A DNA stretch of 35,000 nt, from positions 1-35,000 of the forward strand of contig NZ_LNCD01000038.1 in NCBI RefSeq assembly GCF_001542405.1. The letters are read 5' to 3'. A program made the position numbers and the translations under genes. Shown piece by piece: positions 30,776 through 35,000 of the stretch. The notes under the pieces were generated by a model. It saw nothing but the letters and a program-made list of their open reading frames with translations, made no database searches and was not told the DNA's origin. The stretch's first letter is position 1; the number at the start of each line of letters is the position of its first letter. This DNA is from Rhizobium altiplani. GTDB lineage: Bacteria > Pseudomonadota > Alphaproteobacteria > Rhizobiales > Rhizobiaceae.

Positions 30776-32527
30776 CTAAAGCCAGAAGAGATAGATAAGA
30801 AGTAGGGTAAGACTATAGCTCAGCACGGTCAGAGGCGCGCCGGCCTTCAGAAAGTCACTGAAGCGGTAGCTTCCGATCCCCATGGCAAGCGTATTGTTGT
30901 GGTGGCCGAAGGGTGTCAGAAAATCCAGCGAGGCGCCCGCGGCGACGGCGATCAGATAGGCCGATGGAGAATGATGGCCGGCTGCTGCGAAGGCAACGGC
31001 GATGGGGCTCATGACGATTGCGACAGTCGCGTTGTTAACAAAAGGCGTCAGGAGCATCGACAGAAAGAGAACAAGCGCCACCCCCACGGCGGGTTCGGCC
31101 AGCGACACCATGGAACCCAGCGCCGCCGCGATGAGTTGGGCGGTGCCAGTTGTCGCGACGGCGGAACCGATCGGGATCATTGCGCCGAGCATGATGATGA
31201 TCGGCCAGTTGAGATCAGCCATCGCCTGGCGAATGTTGAGGTAATTTAGGAGTGCTAGGACAAGCACGACGCCTGCAAAAGCAATATCAGGCGTCACGAG
31301 TTCGAAGGCCGTCGCGGCGACGCCTGCGGCGAAAATGGCAAAAGGCTGCCAGGACGATGCGGACATTCGGGACGGCGGCTGCGACGCCAGCGGGAGGCAT
31401 TCGCACTCCTCCAGCGCTTCGGCGATCGCCCTTTGCTCGCCCTCCAAGACCAGAATGTCGCCGATCGACAGTTGCAGATCGGCGAAGCGCCCCTCGATCC
31501 GTGGCGAGCGCATGGAGAGTGCCGATATCGTAACATCGCGGCTGCTGAACACCTCGAGAGAATGTAGCCGCGAGCCGACCAACGTGCTTTCCGGCATTAC
31601 GACGGCCTCGACGTAATCGAGATCGGCAGAATCTGCGCTCGGGTGGCGCTCCGGAAGCAGGGTTCCGGACGAGTAAAGCCTATCAAAGACCGTCTCGTCT
31701 GCTTCGGCCAATAGCAGGTCGCCCGCCTCGACAACCAATTTGTCGGGCGTGCCGAAAACAAACTTGCCGTCACGCACGAGCGTATGCGGCTGCAGCGAGA
31801 AGCGATCCGGCAGGTCCGAAAGCCGAGCACCGATCAGCGAGGAGCCCGGTGGGATATGTCTTTCGGTGATCCTGCGTCGCGGTGGTGAAACCGGCTCAGC
31901 GGAGAGGGCCTCTCCATCCTTTTTCGGAAATAGCCGTGGTGCAAGCCATGCGGTTATGATGATGCCGACAACGGCGACCGGTAGCCCGACATAGGCAAAG
32001 TCGAAAAGTCGAAAGCCGTTGCCGTTTGCTTTTGCCCAATCGTTGCTGACGAGCATGTTCGCCGGTGTACCGATCAGCGAGACGATGCCGCCGAGGAGCG
32101 CGGCAAAGGAGATCGGCATAATCAGCTGTCGTTTGGGTATCGAGAGCAGGGCACTCACGCGCAGCGTCGCCGGCAAGGCGATCGAAAAGGCGCCGATGTC
32201 GTTCATGAAGATGGAGATGAAGCCGGTCGCGCCCGACAATGTCGCGATGACGGCGATATCCGAAAATCTGGCTCGCACGAAAAAATCCGCGAGCTGATCA
32301 AAAAGCTGCGCCCGTGCAAGGACCTGTACGATGAGCAGGATCTCGACGACCGTGATGACCACCGGGCTTGCAAAACCGGAGAAGATCTGTTCGGCGGAAT
32401 AGAGGCGGAGGGCATAGCCGGCGAGCAGCCCGGCAATCGCGACCACTTCGATATGAAAGCGCTCCAACGAAAACAGGATGAGCATCGCAAGCAGGAGGAT
32501 CAGCAAGGATGCTTGCTCGAACGTCAT
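30776..32527 (-). CDS. SLC13/DASS-family permease with RCK_C-like domains (583 aa)
   Basis: This is an inner-membrane sodium-coupled or proton-coupled anion transporter. The N-terminal membrane half (about 1-200) contains SLIGTPANMLVSNDW, the conserved hairpin-type motif of the divalent-anion symporter family. A central cytosolic region (about 210-380) has two TrkA-C/RCK_C-like repeats (GSSLIGARLSDLPDRFSLQP, ESTLVGSRLHSLEVFSSRDV). The C-terminal half has a second signature, TPFVNNATVAIVMSPIAVAF, and TPFGHHNNTLAMG. The domain order is the same as in sulfate or dicarboxylate transporters with inserted RCK_C domains. Sulfate, dicarboxylates or other anions are possible substrates; none can be chosen. 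Confidence 0.9.
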   Translation of the reverse strand: MTFEQASLLILLLAMLILFSLERFHIEVVAIAGLLAGYALRLYSAEQIFSGFASPVVITVVEILLIVQVLARAQLFDQLADFFVRARFSDIAVIATLSGATGFISIFMNDIGAFSIALPATLRVSALLSIPKRQLIMPISFAALLGGIVSLIGTPANMLVSNDWAKANGNGFRLFDFAYVGLPVAVVGIIITAWLAPRLFPKKDGEALSAEPVSPPRRRITERHIPPGSSLIGARLSDLPDRFSLQPHTLVRDGKFVFGTPDKLVVEAGDLLLAEADETVFDRLYSSGTLLPERHPSADSADLDYVEAVVMPESTLVGSRLHSLEVFSSRDVTISALSMRSPRIEGRFADLQLSIGDILVLEGEQRAIAEALEECECLPLASQPPSRMSASSWQPFAIFAAGVAATAFELVTPDIAFAGVVLVLALLNYLNIRQAMADLNWPIIIMLGAMIPIGSAVATTGTAQLIAAALGSMVSLAEPAVGVALVLFLSMLLTPFVNNATVAIVMSPIAVAFAAAGHHSPSAYLIAVAAGASLDFLTPFGHHNNTLAMGIGSYRFSDFLKAGAPLTVLSYSLTLLLIYLFWL

Positions 32528-32625
32528 GGTTTGCCCCGAACCTCAATCCATCACGAGACTGTAGCGGTTCGGCTCGCGCTGTATAGAGCGAAATATTGCA
32601 ATCCGCGCTCCACGCGACCGTGCAT

Positions 32626-33321
32626 TCAGACTGCGGGCCGGCGCCAGGTGCCGGTCTCGGTCATCTCCAACATCGGGGTAGAAAAGACGCCGACTGTTTT
32701 TTCCCGCCATTGCGGTCCGACGGCATCGAGCGTTTCGCACCAGCGGCGGGACTGCAGCATGGCGGCACCGATAGCAACAGGCTCAATGCCGCAGCCGGCA
32801 AGAAGCTGCAGCCCGGAAACGATCGAAGTGCCACTGGAAATGACGTCGTCGATCAGCGCAACACGCCGGTCCTCCAGCAGTGGCAGCATGCGTGGATCTA
32901 TATAAAGACGTTTCTGTTGGGTGGGGGTGGTAATCGAGGAGAGCGCCACGGACAGGGAGTCGCGGTACCAGAACTTTCGGGACGTTCCGAGCGGCACATA
33001 TCGTGTATGCCCCAGCTTCTGCGCCACGGCGGCTGCGAGCGTCAGGCCAAGGGTCGGTAGGCCGGCAACAACCTCGACCTCGAAAGGCTCCAGCTTCTCG
33101 GCAAGCGATCCAGCCAGGACATCGAGAACCTGGAAGCTTGCCTGATTGATGATCAGGGAGGCCAGCGCATGCTGCCCGTCTGCCAACACGCGTACAGGCA
33201 GGCGAAGCTGCCGCCCATCATCCAGTTCGGCGATATAGGACGTCGAGACATCGCCGTCGCTTCTAAAGGTGCCTGGGCTGTGGATCTCCTGCCAAAACTC
33301 GTGCGCCGCCAATTCCGTCAT
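32626..33321 (-). CDS. Phosphoribosyltransferase (231 aa)
   Basis: This is a type I phosphoribosyltransferase. The PRPP-binding motif is VALIDDVISSGTS at about residues 154-166, with the preceding hydrophobic strand and the two acidic residues intact. FEVEVVAGLPTLGLTLAAAV (about 80-99) corresponds to the first loop region. The N-terminal hood is not one I recognise, so the acceptor base (adenine, xanthine, orotate or other) is open. The gene starts four bases after the RluB-type pseudouridine synthase stop and is probably co-translated with it. A role in purine salvage alongside purC or the adenine deaminase is only a suggestion. Confidence 0.87.
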   Translation of the reverse strand: MTELAAHEFWQEIHSPGTFRSDGDVSTSYIAELDDGRQLRLPVRVLADGQHALASLIINQASFQVLDVLAGSLAEKLEPFEVEVVAGLPTLGLTLAAAVAQKLGHTRYVPLGTSRKFWYRDSLSVALSSITTPTQQKRLYIDPRMLPLLEDRRVALIDDVISSGTSIVSGLQLLAGCGIEPVAIGAAMLQSRRWCETLDAVGPQWREKTVGVFSTPMLEMTETGTWRRPAV

Positions 33322-33325
33322 GCAC

Positions 33326-34150
33326 TCAATTCCGTCTTGCCGTTTCCACGCCGGAACTCTGGCGCAATTCTCTTAGTTCCGCATCCGTCAAGGCACGCAC
33401 AGCACCCTTTGGCAGCTCGCCGAGCGCCAGGCCACCGATCGCAACGCGCACGAGGCGGAGGCATTCGACATCCAGGGCTTCCAGCATGCGGCGGATCTGG
33501 CGGTTGCGGCCCTCATCGAGTTCGACCTCGATCCAGGCATTCCTGTCGCCGCTCCTCAACAGCGTCGCCGACGTCGCCTTCAGAATTTCGCCATCATGGC
33601 GGACCCCATAGGTCATCTGGGCCAGCATCTCCACGTCCATGATCCGGTTGACCTGGACATGGTAGGTCTTGGTGACATGGGTGAGCGGATCGAGCAGCGC
33701 CTGCGCGAAGACGGTATCGTTGGTAAAAAGCAGCAAGCCTTCGCTCGCCTTGTCCAACCTGCCGACCGGCGAGAGGTGCGGAGCCTCGAAATCCTTGAGG
33801 CAGTCGTAGACGGTCGGCCGGCCCTCGGGATCATCGCGCGTCGTGACCAGCCCGCGCGGCTTGTTAAGCATCAGGTAGATCTTTGCCTCGGCGACCACTT
33901 CGGTACCGTCGACGCGGATCTTCGCGAATGCCAGGTCTACCCATGCGGAAATATCGGTGACTTTGCGGCCATCGACCGACACGCGACCTTCCAGGATTAG
34001 CCGTTCGGCCTGCGTGCGCGAACAGTGCCCGAGCTTGGAGAGCGCACGCGGCAAAGTTACCCGCTTGCCGGATGTCTCCCCGTTCGGTCTGGCGCGTTCG
34101 CGCGATTTCTGAGGTGAGCGCCGCTGCCTCACACTGTTTCTTCCCGTCAT
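33326..34150 (-). CDS. rRNA pseudouridine synthase, RsuA/RluB/E/F family (274 aa)
   Basis: This enzyme isomerises uridine to pseudouridine, most likely in 23S rRNA (RluB-like). A basic N-terminal extension of about 30 residues precedes an S4 RNA-binding domain (LPRALSKLGHCSRTQAERLI, then EGRVSVDGRKV). The catalytic domain contains YLMLNKPRGLVTT, LSPVGRLDKASEGLLLFTND with catalytic Asp133, KTYHVQVN and ELDEGRNRQIRRMLEAL. The length is normal. The start at ATG 34150 has no strong ribosome-binding site; the S4 domain would remain intact from any start up to about residue 28. Confidence 0.93.
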   Translation of the reverse strand: MTGRNSVRQRRSPQKSRERARPNGETSGKRVTLPRALSKLGHCSRTQAERLILEGRVSVDGRKVTDISAWVDLAFAKIRVDGTEVVAEAKIYLMLNKPRGLVTTRDDPEGRPTVYDCLKDFEAPHLSPVGRLDKASEGLLLFTNDTVFAQALLDPLTHVTKTYHVQVNRIMDVEMLAQMTYGVRHDGEILKATSATLLRSGDRNAWIEVELDEGRNRQIRRMLEALDVECLRLVRVAIGGLALGELPKGAVRALTDAELRELRQSSGVETARRN

Positions 34151-34252
34151 TGCCGTTGATCAGGTTCTGACATGAACAGGGTCACGATGCCAGCAAGCCA
34201 TCGACAAAACGCGGGGATAATAAGGGGTTCAAAGCGCTGCGTGACGAAAGCG

Positions 34253-34283
34253 AAAAAAGCGAGATGGCGCTTTGCGCGCCATC
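34253..34283 (-). terminator. Rho-independent terminator of the 68-aa gene
   Basis: A perfect 8-bp stem (GATGGCGC with GCGCCATC, loop of five, 34263-34283) is followed on the minus strand by TCGCTTTTTTCG. It lies 30 bases after the stop of the small gene at 34314. Confidence 0.85.
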
Positions 34284-34313
34284 CAATTCGTCTTGGGGAG
34301 AGGGCAGAAAGCC

Positions 34314-34520
34314 TCAGTGGCTGGCCATGTAACCGGCGAGTTCCTGACGGCTGATAACGACACCTGCTGCTGCCTTGGCGGGGTCCGGATGGGTGTAGGA
34401 CAGGGAAGGCAACTCGGGCAGTTCGAGAGCTTGACGCGTGTTCATGATGCCGACAGCCCTGCGGCCGTTGACGCCATCAACGCTGACTTCGACTATAAAA
34501 TGGGCTCCCTTGCACTCCAC
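34314..34520 (-). CDS. Conserved hypothetical protein (68 aa)
   Basis: The protein begins MECKGAHFIVEVSVDGVNGR and ends VVISRQELAGYMASH. It has no membrane segment or signal peptide. The GTG start at 34520 is supported by a strong Shine-Dalgarno GGGAGGA about six bases upstream, and a good terminator follows, so this is a monocistronic real gene. I do not recognise a domain. The N-terminal half looks like two beta strands and the rest is proline-rich. It is intact and resembles its neighbours in codon use. Confidence 0.7.
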   Translation of the reverse strand: MECKGAHFIVEVSVDGVNGRRAVGIMNTRQALELPELPSLSYTHPDPAKAAAGVVISRQELAGYMASH

Positions 34521-34591
34521 GAATAGTCCTCCCTCTTATTCTAGCGGCCCTAGTAACGGCAAAACTTGGTTTTTCTAAGACCAAAGTATTA

Positions 34592-34625
34592 CGAGCCGCA
34601 TTAAACTTCGGATCACTGCGGCTCG
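34592..34625. repeat. Inverted repeat downstream of the DUF883 gene
   Basis: CGAGCCGCA (34592-34600) pairs with TGCGGCTCG (34617-34625) across a 16-base loop. It lies 33 bases beyond the stop of the gene ending at 34659 and may form its 3' end; there is no T-run. Confidence 0.4.
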
Positions 34626-34658
34626 CGATGAATGCGGGGCGTTTCCGCTGTCACTATA

Positions 34659-34994
34659 TCAGCGCCACCAATGACGTGGTGGCTCTTGACTGCCGGCCAA
34701 GAGATAGCCGGCTAGAAAGCCGATCGCACCGGCGAGCGCCAACGCGGTCGTCGTCGCAGCAGGATGCTCGCGGGCGGCGCCTGCGGCAGCCACACCTTCT
34801 GCCCGGATCTGCGCTACCGCGCTTTTCGCGCGGGGAAGGGCGTCCTCATAAGCCTTGCCTGCCCGGTCACGCACCTCATAGTAAGCCTCTGCGCCCTGCG
34901 CCGAGATCATTTTCTGCAGGCGGGACACTTCTTGCTGGAGCGCGGCGATATCCTTGCTGACGGATGCTCTGATGTCATCGGTAGTGGCAGCCAT
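34659..34994 (-). CDS. DUF883/ElaB/YqjD-like membrane-anchored protein (111 aa)
   Basis: This small protein has an N-terminal helical coiled-coil (DIAALQQEVSRLQKMISAQG, about residues 15-34), an amphipathic middle rich in Ala and charged residues, and a C-terminal glycine-rich transmembrane helix (ALALAGAIGFLAGYLLAG, about 84-101). This is the plan of the ElaB/YqjD family, tail-anchored inner-membrane proteins of which E. coli YqjD binds ribosomes in stationary phase. The start at 34994 is six bases from the window end, so the promoter and ribosome-binding site are out of view. Function in this organism is inferred by resemblance only. Confidence 0.85.
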   Translation of the reverse strand: MAATTDDIRASVSKDIAALQQEVSRLQKMISAQGAEAYYEVRDRAGKAYEDALPRAKSAVAQIRAEGVAAAGAAREHPAATTTALALAGAIGFLAGYLLAGSQEPPRHWWR

Positions 34995-35000
34995 GTCTTT

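Overview
The window looks like a chromosomal segment of a Rhizobiaceae-type alphaproteobacterium (Rhizobium/Ensifer/Agrobacterium relatives). The reasons are high GC, the protein styles seen (BTLCP-type transglutaminase-like peptidase, rhizobial CHG histidine phosphatase next to cbtBA, NodT-like outer membrane factor, several spermidine/putrescine-type ABC systems) and many small conserved rhizobial proteins. No tRNA, rRNA, CRISPR array or phage module was recognised. The genus is an inference from memory of protein families; no database search was run.

Region 1 (1-2100) is degenerate accessory DNA. It holds an IS481-type transposase start with a one-base shift, a small acidic protein, a BTLCP peptidase gene split by an in-frame amber codon, a glycine-rich 15-bp tandem repeat, and an outer-membrane beta-barrel gene that has lost its middle. 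Region 2 (2127-7243) has a GGDEF-EAL signalling protein, a 37-residue membrane peptide with its own terminator, and a cobalt/B12 block: a CHG-type histidine phosphatase divergent from a sigma70-like promoter, a cobalamin riboswitch, cbtB and cbtA. An unrecognised exported/membrane protein follows, then a LuxR-type regulator.

Region 3 (7446-15341) contains a sulfite-oxidase-like molybdoenzyme, a second LuxR regulator, and divergent from it a complete polyamine-type ABC importer (ATPase, Tat-exported binding protein, two permeases) followed by a short-chain dehydrogenase and an M20 amidohydrolase. This reads as uptake and breakdown of an amide- or amine-containing compound of unknown identity. 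Region 4 (15342-22836) is a compact minus-strand operon: LacI regulator, binding protein, two permeases, ATPase, nucleoside hydrolase, adenine deaminase. A near-perfect LacI-type palindrome lies just upstream of lacI. The gene content argues that this polyamine-like ABC transporter carries purine nucleosides, not polyamines.

Region 5 (22913-29646) is a tripartite RND efflux pump (membrane fusion lipoprotein, RND pump, outer membrane factor) with an upstream TetR repressor and a candidate operator at the repressor's stop codon. Region 6 (29706-35000) is mostly housekeeping: long-form purC, an SLC13-family permease with RCK_C-like domains, a phosphoribosyltransferase coupled to an RluB-type pseudouridine synthase, a 68-residue protein with a good terminator, and a DUF883/ElaB-like membrane-anchored protein.

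No stretch over about 300 bases lacks a gene, pseudogene or remnant. I did not find a defence system or a clearly new molecular machine. The most interesting items are the B12-riboswitch block with its unusual phosphatase and unknown third gene, the LacI-controlled nucleoside scavenging operon, and the import-oxidise-hydrolyse cluster with its repeated GTATATACC motif.
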